Below are positions 32,718 to 44,214 of a stretch of DNA of 64,000 nt, one piece after another. The DNA comes from Ceratopteris richardii. Lineage: Eukaryota > Streptophyta > Polypodiopsida > Polypodiales > Pteridaceae. The position numbers and the translations under genes are program-made. The DNA lies in NCBI GenBank assembly GCA_020310875.1, contig CM035414.1:198437260-198501259 (forward strand). Direction: 5' to 3'. The notes under the pieces are model-generated. The model worked only from the letters and a program-made list of their open reading frames with translations, searched no databases and had not been told where the DNA came from. Each line of letters starts with the position of its first letter. Position 1 is the stretch's first letter.

Positions 32718-35479
32718 TAGTGATTCCTATACAAGTATCTTGATCAAAGATAATCTTCAATAAGTTTTTTTTTATAAGAATAATGGATCTCCGGATTGTT
32801 GAATTCTTCACTCTTTTGCAATGCTCTTCGAACAGTTCTTCTTTTAATGTTTGCAAAAAAAAACATTAGAAATAATTATATCTTAATGAGAAATAAACAC
32901 ATATATGTTAATGAATTAGTTTTAATACGCATTCATTCTTTTATATCTATATGTATACACAAATGCACTTTACATGAATTCATTCTCATGCTCATGCATC
33001 ACACAATTAAATATATTTGTATGCACATGCTTTACACATTTCATTCATATGTTCTACTTTACTTGCATACTTATACACATGGATTTATAATTTCACATAT
33101 ATGCAGACACATGAACACTTGCATACTAATGCATCCATGCATATGTATGAATGCTCATACATCTAACAATATGCATATATAAGTAACCATCTATAAATAT
33201 ATGCATAGATTATAATTAGAAAATTAGTTAACCAAATAAATGAATTATTGTTAAAATATTTTACTTAAGTATAACCATAAAATATTCTCTCTCTCTCTCT
33301 CTCATTTGTTTCCTTTATCTTTCTTTCTCGACTATTTCTCACCGTCTATCTCTCTCTCTCTAATATGCACCGTCAAAACCATATTTTCTTTTAATTTCAT
33401 CAAATGAGGAGGCATATGAGTAGTTCCCGACAAATCCATCACAAGCAATGTCCTTATAAATGTCTCTTTTTGGATTAAGGTCTCTAAATATTTCCGGTTT
33501 GAATGGAAAGTACGAAGCTCTCAAATGTACAGTGCATATGAGATATCCGATGTATCAGTAAATGATCCTGCTCTGTAGCCTTCACTAAGCTAGCACACAC
33601 CTTTAGAACCATACTTTGCTCTTTCTACCCCACTCTATGTGCTTCTAGAAATGCCACCAGCGAGCTGCCACGTACAACGCTTCAGAGCACAAATCTCTCA
33701 CCTTCTACTGATGCACATCAGCGGGCTACCAGCAATCAACTTTAAGAGTGAAAAGATGAGCGGAAATTGATTGTGAATTAATATGATGAGGGGTTAAAAT
33801 TATGATGGGGATAAATGGACAAAATTAACTTATCTGATTCAGTTCCATAGTGTCCACATCGAAAGCTACTCTTCATCAGAGTCAAGAGCACCGAATATTG
33901 AAGCACCATGAGGACAGCAGACTTCGTGATGGTGATGATGCATGCAAGCTGTAGGGTTATCAAAATTCAATGCATAGCTTATAGGATCATAGCAGAAAGC
34001 GTTTTGGTGGGATTGCCAATGAGAACAGGGATTCAAACAATTAGCACTACGAGTTCCAACACGGAGCTTCAGCAATACACGCTTCCACCAAGGTGCTCAT
34101 TTGTGATAACACGCTTCTCCCAAGTGCGCCCATCTTCGCGCAATCCAAACACTATCAGCGTGGTTGATGTCTTATCGCTTTTGCTTACTCTGATTCTAAA
34201 ACGATTCTTGATTCCCGTGAATCAAGATCATTGGCATCATTATTACTATCAAGAACCAGAAACCAGAACAGTGCTCATGGAGCAAAGATCACATGTTCTT
34301 GATTTGTCAAGGCCTTCACTAGTGTGAAGCTTACCACGGATGCTTCTATATTTACCAAAAACCTCAAGCATATGGATAGAACTCACTCTCTCTCTATATG
34401 CGCAGAACTCACTCTCTCTCCATCCTCTATATGTAGTCGTTGGAAGCTACAGAGTTCTCTCTCTCTGACATTCTAAGGTAGAGGAAAACAAACAAAACTC
34501 TTTCTTACACATATGTAGCAAGATGAGAAGAAGAGAAGAGAAAATACCTGCAAAGAAAACATTAGGAATAATTGGAACACAACACACATATATATACTTA
34601 ACACATTTGTAAACCACACTTTTGGTTTTGCTTTATTTCCTCATCTACACTTTTACCCATTAACTTTCACCAAACTTTTCAGTTTACTTTAACCACTTTA
34701 ACCACACAACTCATTCACAACACTCTTTTCATCTACAACAACTCAAACCATTCATTTAAATTTTGACTTTAAACTACTTTAAGTGCATCATCCTTTCAGA
34801 ACACTCCTTAAATCACTTTAATTCCACATCTTATATGAACCATTCTTTAAATTCATACTCACATACACCACTAATTAATTATCCATTTAATTTATCATTT
34901 TAATTTAATTATCCTACATTTTCATAATTAAATAATTCATTTAATTTAAGCTTACTTTAAGATTTTAATTAACTAATACCTTAGTATTTATACTCACACA
35001 CAATTAAATTAACTAATTAAATCATAATTTATTTTTTTAATACATAAATGTTCAATTTATAGATTCAGTTAATTAAATGTTGGTTATTTTAACCCTTAAA
35101 ACATACTAAAAACCCTTAAAAACCTACTTGAAACCCATCAGAAACCCATTGAAACCCTTTGGGAGTTTAGCTTTAACCCTAACATTAACCAAGAATTAAT
35201 GTCCTTAACTTAAATACACATAATTAAATGTACACCTACGGTCTTATACCCATGTTTCAATATTTAAGTGACTCAAACACACATTAAATGAGCAGTTTTA
35301 GGGTAAACCCTAATATGAAGATATGTTTTCTCCATCAATTTGTACCTGCAAAGACTTACAAAGAGTTAAGTTCCAAGCAAAACATTTAATCAATAGTGTA
35401 ATAGAGGGTTTAGAGTTAACCAATAAACATGTTTCAATTTTTCTAGACATAAACTAGAAGGTGAAAAACTTTCTAACAC
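32718..35479. other. Unrelated segment replacing the copia 3' region
   Basis: From the break in RT to the broken start of the 3' LTR, the sequence is unlike any copia part. It is AT-rich, with catat/tatgcat words (32930-33180), CT runs (33284-33303, 33351-33361, 34385-34470), a gene-like scrap on the minus strand (33865-34240), and an ATTTAATT-rich stretch (34850-35060). Neither edge shows a target duplication. The frame at 32796-33182 is low-complexity His/Ile/Cys-rich and is not a gene. Confidence 0.6.
33865..34240 (-). pseudogene. Gene remnant, unidentified plant protein C-terminus
   Basis: On the minus strand two frames join across a frameshift near 34070. The first, about 34200-34080, reads RVSKSDKTSTTLIVFG then REDGRTWEKRVITNEHLGGS. 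The second, 34075-33866, reads CLNPCSHWQSHQNAFCYDPI, SYALNFDNP, a run of five His, and ends CCPHGASIFGALDSDEE with a TAG stop. The composition and the acidic end look like a real protein C-terminus and not transposon coding sequence. The SYALNFD word is, as far as I recall, found near the C-terminus of some uncharacterised plant proteins, but I cannot name the family with confidence. No exons upstream were found. Confidence 0.4.
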
Positions 35480-36369
35480 CGTGCCTATGCTTGGAGGTTC
35501 TCGAAGCATCTACCTAGTTCTATGTCTATAGTAATAAATACAATTCAACAAACCTTTGAAGAAAATCTTGTACGTGATGTGTCTAGAGTAATTGCCTTCC
35601 AAGGAATCCACGCGGGTTCAATCCCCACGTCCAGCATCCTCGAAAGCATAAGCTTTTTCCAAAAGCCTTTTTTGATGGCAACAATTCAGCGACAAAGAGT
35701 TTTTTTTTTGGTGTATCATGCTTTTTACGAATTTTGATGTGTGCACATTTGTGGTTTTTTTTTATACCGATTATGGCTTTCGTTTTATTGCTTTTCATTT
35801 GAGTACACAAATTATATAAAGAGAGCCTTGGCTTATTGTGTGATAATCACTCAAAGATCTCAAGCTAGAGTTTGAAGGTTCTGAAGCTTTGGAGGTGCAG
35901 ATTTGGTGAAGGAGAGGCTACTCTCTTGGAGCAAGAAGTCTTCTACTAGGTGGTGGTAACTATCTTTTGTGAGTTAACCTTATATTTTGTTTTTAGGGTT
36001 TCTCTACCCTAATCTCAAAATTAATGTTGGTTGATTTAAAATTTTGTCACACTATTTTGTGAGAATAAGGTTAGCTTCATTGCGCATTCACTTCACATAC
36101 ACTTAGATTATTTCAACATAATCCAAAACTTGTATCATAATCTTCTTGGATATTCTTCCATTAGTGAGTGTACCACTTTATATGGTTGAGTAGTACTCCC
36201 ATGTTGTAATTTGGACATCTATTATTTAGTGAGTAAGCTTTGTCTTACGTTCTCTATCCTTGTCTCAAGATCTCTTTCTTTCTATCTCTCACTTATCATC
36301 TAAATTAATTAAGTGTGTATGCTCAAAACATTTTAGTTTGGAACGATCTAGGGGCCCCAAATTCCAACA
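35480..36369 (+). repeat. 3' LTR of the second copia family, start missing
   Basis: Matches 28290-29181 with scattered changes, from ggttctcgaagcatctacc to gccccaaattccaaca. The first 50-60 bp of the LTR are absent; the join lies near 35478. Confidence 0.85.
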
Positions 36370-36779
36370 AATTGTGGGCAAAGCTCATTTGCAACGACAT
36401 GCATTTGTATGTGTATAACTAATCACAACAAAGTGCGCATGGATGTGGTTTTAAAATGTGATTTTCATGTGCACGAGGGAATGTGTAAATATATATGTGC
36501 ATGAAAGGAAACATATAGATATAGAATTCATGTGCATGTTCTCTTGAAGAGAGAAGCAGTCGAGGGGGGGGGGGGGGGGAGGGGGGAGCCCTTTGCGAAG
36601 GAGCAGAGGAGAATTTGAGGAGGTCTACCTATAGGGGGGAAACAAAGAAAGGGGTCCAAGTAAGTGTGGCATGATCGGCATTGGGAGCAAAACCTCAATT
36701 CTCTGGCTATTTGATGATAGATGTGGGAAATTTTCCATTGTTCCACGCTAAATTGTACATCCTATGTAGGGCACATATA
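36370..36779. other. Intergenic with a G run
   Basis: Short stretch between the copia 3' LTR and the minus-strand LINE. It holds a run of 16 G, one A and 6 G at 36564-36586. No gene seen. Confidence 0.5.
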
Positions 36780-39700
36780 GAAGGTATCTTATGCATGGAA
36801 AACTAGGTCAGCTGCAGCTTCTATGCTAGAAACCTTAGATTTGGCAGAAGTATAGATGATTTGATAGTATCTTGAAGGGATATGGGCTGTGGAAGATTGT
36901 TGGACTCGAACACATAATATTATAGAGGTAACCAAGTAAAGACAACGCATTAGCTATGAGAGAGAGCTTAATGCATCCTTTTGGTACTCTCAAAACTAGA
37001 TTGGAAAGTGGAGGCTCGTTTCTTTCTAACATACAAGAGAGTAGAAAATTGTCTAAAGTTTTGAAGGTTGTGATAAAGCACAATGGACATAGGGGTTTGT
37101 ATAGAGGTCTTACAGTGCCACAAAATGTACATTCTCTATCAATAATGTCATCCATCTGTATTCTGGGGCCACACAAATGCCATTGTGAATAATAAGCCAC
37201 TAAAGCAATAACTGCTTGATGTTGATGGGGAAAGCCCATAAGTAGGTGAATCTATATTTCCATTGTTTTGAAGACCAATTCACCATCCATCTATTTTTTA
37301 GCTTGTTCAGAATCTTGTACATTGAGACTCTAGACTGCTTGAAATTTTTGAACACGTCACAGGCCACCATGGAGAGCTTCACCTGTCTATTGTTCTGGTA
37401 GTGATAGATCTTATCTTGCAAGAGATCTTTGTGCTTGATGAGAACCTATAAGCAAGGAAGGGAGAGATCAATATTATCAATTATATACTCATTTAACATG
37501 ACTTCACCATGTAAGAAGTCCTTCTAGGAAACAAATCCTTTCTTTTTTCATTTTTGTTCTTTGATACCAATTCCCATATTGCTCTAGATGGAGAGCCGTC
37601 CAGTCCAGATGCCTTCCTATAGGTAAAATTTAGGTACGAAATTTTTTTTTTATTAGGAACACATTTGAATAAGGGAGACTTGAAATCCCATAGGAATACC
37701 CACAAGTCTAAAGATCTCATCATCCTTAATGATATCACAATTGAGAACTTGATACAATCAGGAATAGAATTATTGGAGGCTCTAAAGCCCATTTTTTTTG
37801 TGATTAGAACCAGCAATATCAATACCCTCCGAGTTCTTATGAGCAATAGCATTATTGACTAGCCATCCAAGGGCATCACTAACTATGGAAAAGAGGATGG
37901 GGGCAATAGGGCATCCTTGCTTCATGGATATCCTAAGTTTAAAAGCAGTAGAAAGGGCATCATTAAGAGAAACTCTACAATGAGCCTTACAAAAACGGGT
38001 ATTGAAAGCTTTAATGAAAGCCTTGCCAACACTAATGTCCTGGAGGGACTGAAAAATAAAGTCCCACTCTATTTTTTCATAAGATTTGTCAAAGTCCATT
38101 TTGAGGAAGTAAAACTCTTGGTTGGACTCATTGGCATGCTCAATACCGTCCCAAAGAGAGATAATGGCATCTAGAATGTACCTACCTTTTATGAATCCTT
38201 TCTGCTCAGGAAATATGATGTCTTTCATTATGGCACTTAGTCTTCTAGCAAGGGAGCAGACAAAGATCTTATAGATGGTGGTCAAGCAAGTGATAGGTCT
38301 CTAGTTATTCAAGTCCTCTTCAGACCCTTTTTTGTGAATAAGTTTTATAACTCCAGTGTTAATCTCAATAGGAAGAGTGCCTCTACTAACAACTTCTTTC
38401 CAAATCAAGAGAAGAAATAGAGCAAGGAAATCTTTTAGAACCATGAAAAACTCATTGGAAAGGCCATCAAGGCCGGGAGATTTGTAGGGTTTCAATTTAC
38501 CAATGGTTTCTTTAACCTCAACAGCACTAAGGGGCAAATCCAGCAGGGAATTCAGGCATGGAGGAATAGATTTTTTTCGTTCTAAGACCAATGAGGGCTC
38601 TAGCTCTACAAATATCCTCCCCGCACTTGGGAGAGCTAGAGAAAACATTGGAAAAGAAGTTCGCATCCTCTTGCAAATTCTCCTTATCATTAATAGCAAA
38701 TACACTAGACTCTTTCATTAACATAGGTACCAAGTCTTTACACTTCTTTTCGTTAACAAAGAAAACATACTTTTGTTAGGTCTATCTAGATTCCCAGCCC
38801 AGAATTCTCTTGATGGAGAAAGAACACTAATAGCTATAATGTACTCTTCATATTTTAATATGTCCTGAAGGTATAAAATCATTTCCAACATAGCTTGGGT
38901 AGGGTCAAGAGAGGCAGAGAGGAGATTAATTTCCTACAAGATGTGGGTCCTTCTACTAGCCCTAAGTTTTTTCTTACAGAATTTGTAATGAGTGAGAAGG
39001 GATTGGATATCTTTGATGGCTCTACCCCAAGCCAAAAATGGGTTGGTCTTATGCTTAAAATGGTGAGAGATGATCTCTTTAGTCTTCTCAATCGCATAAG
39101 AGATTCTTAGCAATGAGGGGTCAATGTGAGGCCATCTAGCCCTCACATTGGGGAAGTTTTTTTTGAGAGACATAGTAAGGGGAAAGTAATAAAAAATGTT
39201 TATCGAGATATCAAGGGAGGTCTTGAGATTCCAAAAGTGTATGAGGAAGGGGATATTTTAGTAGCATCGATCCAATTGAGCAGCTAGGTGGTTATCACCT
39301 TTTTGTTTTTTATTCCACGTGAGGCTAGTATTAGTGCAGCTATCTATGAGGTCTTGGGTGGTCACAAGATGAAGCCAAGAGTTCCACTCTTGTCCACAAA
39401 TGGTGCTACCTTTTTTACATTACCTATCAGTGATGTTGGTCACCATTTTGAAGTCTCCCATCAAGATGAGAGGACCAGGAAGGGAACTCAGCTCCTCCTA
39501 ACACTTAGTTCGAAGCAAAGGACAATTAGCAGCATAGACACTAACAACTGTACATTCAAAAGGCCTTTTTAAGGTAAGACGTACCCATTGGTGAGTAGGG
39601 CTAAGCAGAACATCTTGGAAAATATGGTCAATGGAGTAAGAGACACCTAGATCTGTACCTCCTCTCCCTTGAGGATGATTGGTAGCATACCAATTATGAT

Positions 39701-40211
39701 TGTTGGACACCATGTTGAGATGAAGGGGGAGTCTGGTCCCACTTAACTTAATCTCTTTTCAGACAAATGAAGGGAGGTCTTACACACAAATCATACATCC
39801 ACTTATAAATGCATTTGGCTCTAACTAGGTTAGAGAGCCTTTTAGTATTATATGAGAGCAATTTAATTTCTTCCATAGAGAAATAACATGTAATCCAAGA
39901 AAGAATTCAACAAGATCATTTCCTAATTATCTTGGTAAGCTTATTCAATGACACTAAGTTTCTAAGGATATCTTTCCTTCTTGATTTGAAGTTACCATCC
40001 TTCGTTTTAGCTCTAGTAGAATTTTGGTCCAAAGGATCTTCATTTTCTTTCTAAGTTGACTAGGAATCTTCCATGTCAACGCCAACTTCTTGCAATTTTT
40101 CCATTCTAGAACGTCATGCTCATTGAGTTCTTTGGAGAATCTGTAATCATCAACAAATAAGGATTCAAAAGACTTATCTGTAGGTGAAGATCCTAAATTC
40201 CACTTAGCCAT
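36780..40211 (-). pseudogene. L1-type LINE, ORF2 with ORF1 tail, broken by frameshifts
   Basis: Reads right to left. 40211-39954 may be the end of ORF1 (MAKWNLGSSPTDKSFESLFV). The endonuclease starts near 39875 (EEIKLLSYNTKRLSNLV), with GRGGTDLGVSYSIDH and FECTVVSVYAANCP at 39713-39498. RT runs from 38600: KPYKSPGLDGLSNEFF and GVIKLIHKKGSEEDLNN at 38705-38301, then FPEQKGFIKGRYILDAI, FLKMDFDKSYEKIEWDF and MKQGCPIAPILFSIV at 38285-37782. The FADD motif region is degraded. 37400-37000 holds a reverse-transcriptase zinc-binding domain: WAFPINIKQLLL, LIIHNGICVAP, then Cys pairs in another frame. At least five frame changes make it dead. No poly-A tail is visible at the low-coordinate end, so that boundary is approximate. 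Confidence 0.9.
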
Positions 40212-40719
40212 TTTTCTTTTTAATTCACAAGTTTAGTCCTTCCTCACTCGGGATCACGGCCAGGTTCAGTGTGTTTACATATAGACTTACTAGGGAAAGT
40301 ATACAACACCTTCTCCATCTAGATGTTTTTGTTAGTATATCTTGATAGCGTTGTGCACAAACACACTTAGGACAGCTTGGGGACCTTCTTACCTATATAC
40401 GAGGACTTTTTCCTAGCCTTTTATGTACTCACATAACCTCATTCTACACTTACTAATACACTATTTATAAAAAATTCACAAGGATGTCTAAAGGTTATTA
40501 ACTTAGAATACGTGAAGCTAATCCAAACAAAAGGTTGAAGAGATGAAGTTAATCTGAAGAAAATCTACAAGTTGATACAACTTGTTGAATCAGTTTCTCC
40601 ATTAAAAGATATGCAGCAAAATGGCGTTCTCGTGATAAGGAGTCTCAAGAGATTGTGAAATGAAGACTAGGCTAGCTTAGTACTATAGACAAAAACAAGC
40701 ATTAATGCTCCTGTGTGAA
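40212..40719. other. Intergenic, nothing recognised
   Basis: Stretch upstream of the LINE and before the LRAT-associated repeats. It may contain the LINE 5' UTR. No coding signal. Confidence 0.4.
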
Positions 40720-41052
40720 GATGAAGGTGGTTGCTTGAGACAATCCTGCATGGTTAACCATTGATGATTAATGGTTACCGTTGACAAACACGTCAATGTA
40801 TTTATGGAAGTGCATAGAGAATGCCATTTGGAACATTTGGATCATCTGCAAACTTGGTGTTCTCGAGGATTAATGCTTGAGTTGAGAAAAAAGGGGAAAA
40901 ATAAGGAAATCAAACTAAAACGCGGTTGAACCCCAAATAATGGAAGATTGGAGAAGTTGAACCCACTTTTTCTGTGCATTCTTTTTATTACATGGCAAGT
41001 GCATAGCACATCATGGGTTAGTCATGTAGTTCCATTCAGCATCCCAAATCAA
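40720..41052. repeat. LRAT-flank repeat shared with 12.4-13.8 kb
   Basis: gaagatgaaggtggttgctt…gttaaccattgatgatta and acgtcaatgtatttatggaagtgcat…ggggaaaaataaggaaatcaa match 12445-12490 and 13545-13640 beside the dead LRAT copy. Confidence 0.6.
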
Positions 41053-41372
41053 GACTTACTTAGCAAAGGAGAAACATAAAAGATGGTAGCCAAGATATTA
41101 CCTATAGAATTCAAAACTACAGAATAATCTCATACAAGATTATTTCATTCATATGGGTAAATACCTTACCCTACAAGTGTAAGTCATTCATATGGTTTAA
41201 TGCCAACAACTAAATACAATATGCAGATTCTAAAACCAAGAATTGTGTGGACATCTTTAAGTATGCGTGCATCCAATGAGGATGATGTCTAAAATACTCA
41301 GAGTAGTAAAGATTGGAAACACATACATCATACGCAAGAGTCCTTAATATGATATCAAGATCCTTAATATGA
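41053..41372 (+). repeat. 320-bp direct duplication, copy 1
   Basis: From agcaaaggagaaacataaaa to tatgatatcaagatcct. The second copy is at 41805-42107. They lie 3' of the LRAT gene, with a dispersed repeat between them. Confidence 0.8.
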
Positions 41373-41394
41373 GCTATGCTTCATTTGGAAACTA

Positions 41395-41780
41395 CCTTTA
41401 CTTCTTGAATACCATTTCATTTTAATCCTTGTATTCTTTTATTGATAATCTACACGTTCTTGTGTATTTTTCTTCATGATGCTTTCATATTTCTTTTCAA
41501 TCAGTTCATTTTAGCATCGATTTAGAACTTCATTTCAATCCTCCATAATTGCATCCATGGAGGACATATTGGGTAACCTTCTTGAGGAATCTCATTTTGC
41601 ATCAGGCTTCATAGTATCCTAGGACTACATGTGTTATTCTAAACTACATTATGCATACGAATCTTCTATCCTAATGCTTCTACATGCATTGTAGGGATGG
41701 CTTCTCTAATGATGCAATAAAAGGTGAGGGAAGATGAAGATGGTGGCTTCATACAACACTGTGTCGTTAACCATCGACGT
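41395..41780 (+). repeat. Dispersed non-coding repeat, copy 5
   Basis: Same unit as the copies at 12721, 14699, 14961 and 15340, closest to copy 1 (both have tgtgttattctaaactac and acaacactgtgtcgttaacc). It sits between the two 320-bp duplicates. Confidence 0.75.
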
Positions 41781-41804
41781 TAACCATTCAAACTTAGTGA
41801 GCAA

Positions 41805-42107
41805 AGGAGAAACATAAAAGATGGTAACCAAGATATTATCTATAGAATTCAAAACTACAGAATAATGTCATACAAGATTATGTCATTCATATGGGTAAAT
41901 ACCTTACCCTAGAAGTGTAGGTCATTCATATGGTTTAATGCCAACAACTAAAAACAATACGCAGATTCTAAAACCAAGAATTGTGTGGACATTTTTAAGT
42001 ATGCGTAGCATCCAATGAGGATGATGTCTAAAATACTCAGAGCAGTAAAGATTGGAAACACATACATCATACGCAAGACTCCTTAATATGATATCAAGAT
42101 CCTAAAG
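41805..42107 (+). repeat. 320-bp direct duplication, copy 2
   Basis: Nearly the same sequence as 41062-41372, with about 15-20 differences by eye. It ends about 245 bp from the LRAT stop codon, so it could lie in or near the gene's 3' UTR. Confidence 0.8.
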
Positions 42108-42351
42108 AGTCTCACAAATCATTCTCAAAGGATATTTGATTAATCTCAATGGTAGCTACAGAGGTTTCAAATCATGCAGTGTCGACCATTGCCATTCATA
42201 TAAATCCACGTGCATCATAGATCCGGATGCTCCTTATAGATAATCATAGCCACTCTCTATATAAAGCATGTCTATATTAAAACATGTCCTCATTAAAGAT
42301 AACTTCAGTGATCGTATCGTTGAGGAGGAGATTGATGATATTGGACAAGCT

Positions 42352-43595
42352 TCACACAAAGGTTGATGAGGAGGACCAACCCAATTTGACAGGTAGATCC
42401 TCTACTGCAACTTTGACAACATCCTTTCGATTGCTAAGGTCCACTTGATATTTGCTGCGAACGTAATCCACAGAATCACCACTCCTTAACAGAGAACGAA
42501 GGGCATTAACTTGCCCACTCCTACCGCCCTGTATTTGGTTCATCACAACGAGTCCCGTTTTACAGTAGATCGCGAAATCCTCACAGTTGTTTTGGAGGAG
42601 ATCATACCTTCCAAAGCCAGTTTCGCAAAGGACTTTAGCACGGTGAAGCACATCTTCAACAGGATCAGCCTGTACAAGTGTGCATGTTCCACCTCGAAGG
42701 TGAACAAAGAAAGTCATTTTGTCAACACCATACTCAAACCTATACAGTTTCCCTCCATTAAGAAACGAGTCAAGATCTGAGACCCTGACACCATTGTTGT
42801 TCTCCGCATTTAGGCCGCATCCTGAACAACGGAAGGAGTCTTGTGGGACAAAGCTACTGAGAAGTTTGTTTGAAATTGTTGTTGTGTCTATCTCGCTGCC
42901 CCCTTGTGCAGCGAAATGTATTACGTTATTGTCGCCAATGTAGATTCCTGCCAAAAAGAATCCCAAACAGAGAGATTCATTCAATAAGCCTAAATGATTA
43001 CTTCGAATCATAAAGACAAGGAAGAGCAAATGATTGACAAGAGAGGTTAGTTCGATAATCCTAAATCTGAAAATCCGTTTAAACCTGTCCGGCCAAAATG
43101 AAAAGGACCATTTTTATCCCTTGTAAGCTATGTTCATCTTTGTTTCGTGCATGAATATACATACATGCGAACGTTGATTTCGAATCGATGAAGTTGAGAT
43201 TGAGGATATCCAAGAATGAAGCTATGGAAGCATCGGCACATGCAGAAGAAGAAACATACCATGGAGAGTGTAGCTGTAACAAACCATAGTCTTGGTTTCT
43301 TTGCATATCACAACTTGGAACCCACAGTCTTATTTGAAATCTTTATCATTGCTTGTCCTCAAAGAAAGGTAGGCTATGCAATGGAATGTGAAGCAATGCA
43401 AGGTTGAATGTGCATAGAGGACGCTGAGATGGAGGAGATCCTCAACGCAAGCATCGACTAATGCAAACATAAGAAACAGTGATGGAAATCCAGGAACGTA
43501 CCATGGTGTGCGTAAATGTAACAGAATCTCCAGGTGTAAATGTGATCTCCTGCCTGCAGTTGCTCTTTGCTGATCTTGTTCGACAAGAATCCCAT
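42352..43595 (-). CDS. LRAT-domain protein, two exons, 229 aa
   Basis: Exon 1 is 43595-43502 (94 nt) and exon 2 is 42947-42352 (596 nt), stop TGA. The 554-bp intron runs from gtacgt to ttggcag and splits a Gly codon. The product is a papain-like acyltransferase/hydrolase-fold protein of the LRAT family (NlpC/P60 superfamily). It starts MGFLSNKISKEQLQAGDHIY. The three family catalytic residues are present: His30 in YAHHGIYIG, His42 in NNVIHFA (the 12-residue spacing matches vertebrate LRAT) and Cys153 in QNNCEDFAIYCKTGL. A tail of about 70 residues (GGRSGQVNALRSLL…, ending SSSSTFV) has no clear membrane helix. Substrate is unknown: known LRAT proteins move acyl groups between lipids, but plant members are poorly characterised and this is family knowledge only. 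No stop or frameshift is present, so it may be active. The first ATG of exon 1 lies 24 bp from a CT/GA tract in the presumed leader. Confidence 0.9.
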
Positions 43596-43615
43596 ACCGT
43601 ATTTGCTCGGTAATT

Positions 43616-43666
<51 letters not shown>

Positions 43667-43720
43667 TCCTAATGCATCCTTTGGAAAAGGGGTCCTGCCG
43701 ATTGAGGTATATATTGCAGC
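43596..43720 (-). promoter_or_regulatory. Candidate LRAT core promoter and leader
   Basis: On the minus strand, aatatatacc (43706-43715) is a TATA-like box about 113 nt before the ATG, followed by a GA tract (43619-43663) that would lie in the 5' leader. Pyrimidine/purine tracts just downstream of the start site are common in plant promoters. Position and order fit, but no transcript evidence is available. Confidence 0.5.
43619..43663. repeat. (CT)n/(GA)n microsatellite, LRAT leader
   Basis: About 22 CT units without interruption. Both strands translate into dipeptide runs, which are not genes. Confidence 0.95.
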
Positions 43721-43798
43721 TTCAAACTGATGTCGCATTTCGACAATGTCAATGTCGATACAGACGCCTATCCTCGATCCGGAAAGTCAATTTTGGCC

Positions 43799-43874
43799 TT
43801 GACTATACTTTGCTTGCTATTGGCCTCTTGCTAGACTTGACTATACTTTGCTTGCTATTGGCCTCTTGCTAGAC
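43799..43874. repeat. 38-bp perfect tandem repeat, two copies
   Basis: Two identical units starting ttgactatactttgcttgc, at 43799 and 43837, followed by the first bases of a third (ttgact). About 200-280 bp upstream of the LRAT start. Confidence 0.9.
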
Positions 43875-44094
43875 TTGACTCTAGTTTCACATTTTTTTGA
43901 TGGAAAGTAACCACCATCTTACCCCTTGCACACTTGTAACTCTCTTACGTTAATTTAACTATCATGGTCTTCTCAAAAGGACAACAAAAAGCTTTCCACG
44001 GTGAGCGTCACTCTGCAAAAGTAAAGGCCATGTCCTTTGAAGGTCTCCCATAATGGGATTATGGGACCCTTTTCATAGAACGTGGCCGGGGAGG

Positions 44095-44152
44095 AACAGA
44101 CGCCCATCCTCGATCCGGAAAGTCTTGCTATTTGCTTATTTGCTCGGTTATT

Positions 44153-44214
<62 letters not shown>

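Larger units (their letters stand above)
28230..36369 (+). mobile_element. Ty1/copia retrotransposon, second family, internally rearranged
   Basis: 5' LTR (28230-29181), primer site, an open gag and a broken pol that stops inside RT at about 32717. Then comes 2.76 kb of unrelated sequence, followed by a 3' LTR missing its beginning (35480-36369). RNase H, the polypurine tract and the LTR start are gone, so the element cannot move by itself. Confidence 0.85.

Noticed and set aside
32796-33182. 128-codon frame rich in His, Ile and Cys
   Set aside because: Built from catat/tatgcatgc words; low-complexity, no homology recognisable.
35085-35190. aaaccctt/aaccct words resembling interstitial plant telomere repeat
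   Set aside because: Only scattered, imperfect units (aaaccc.tt with changing spacing); no run of the plant heptamer.
42948-43029. Reading the LRAT frame upstream from exon 2 to a Met at 43029
   Set aside because: This stretch is the 3' end of the intron (ends ttggcag). Exon 1 at 43502-43595 joins in phase and supplies GDHIY and YAHHG, which the family needs.
43442-43738. Frame with a long Glu-Arg run, and the opposite Leu-Ser run at 43567-43872 and 44053-44277
   Set aside because: Translation of the CT/GA microsatellite; the minus-strand ATG that matters is LRAT exon 1 in another frame.
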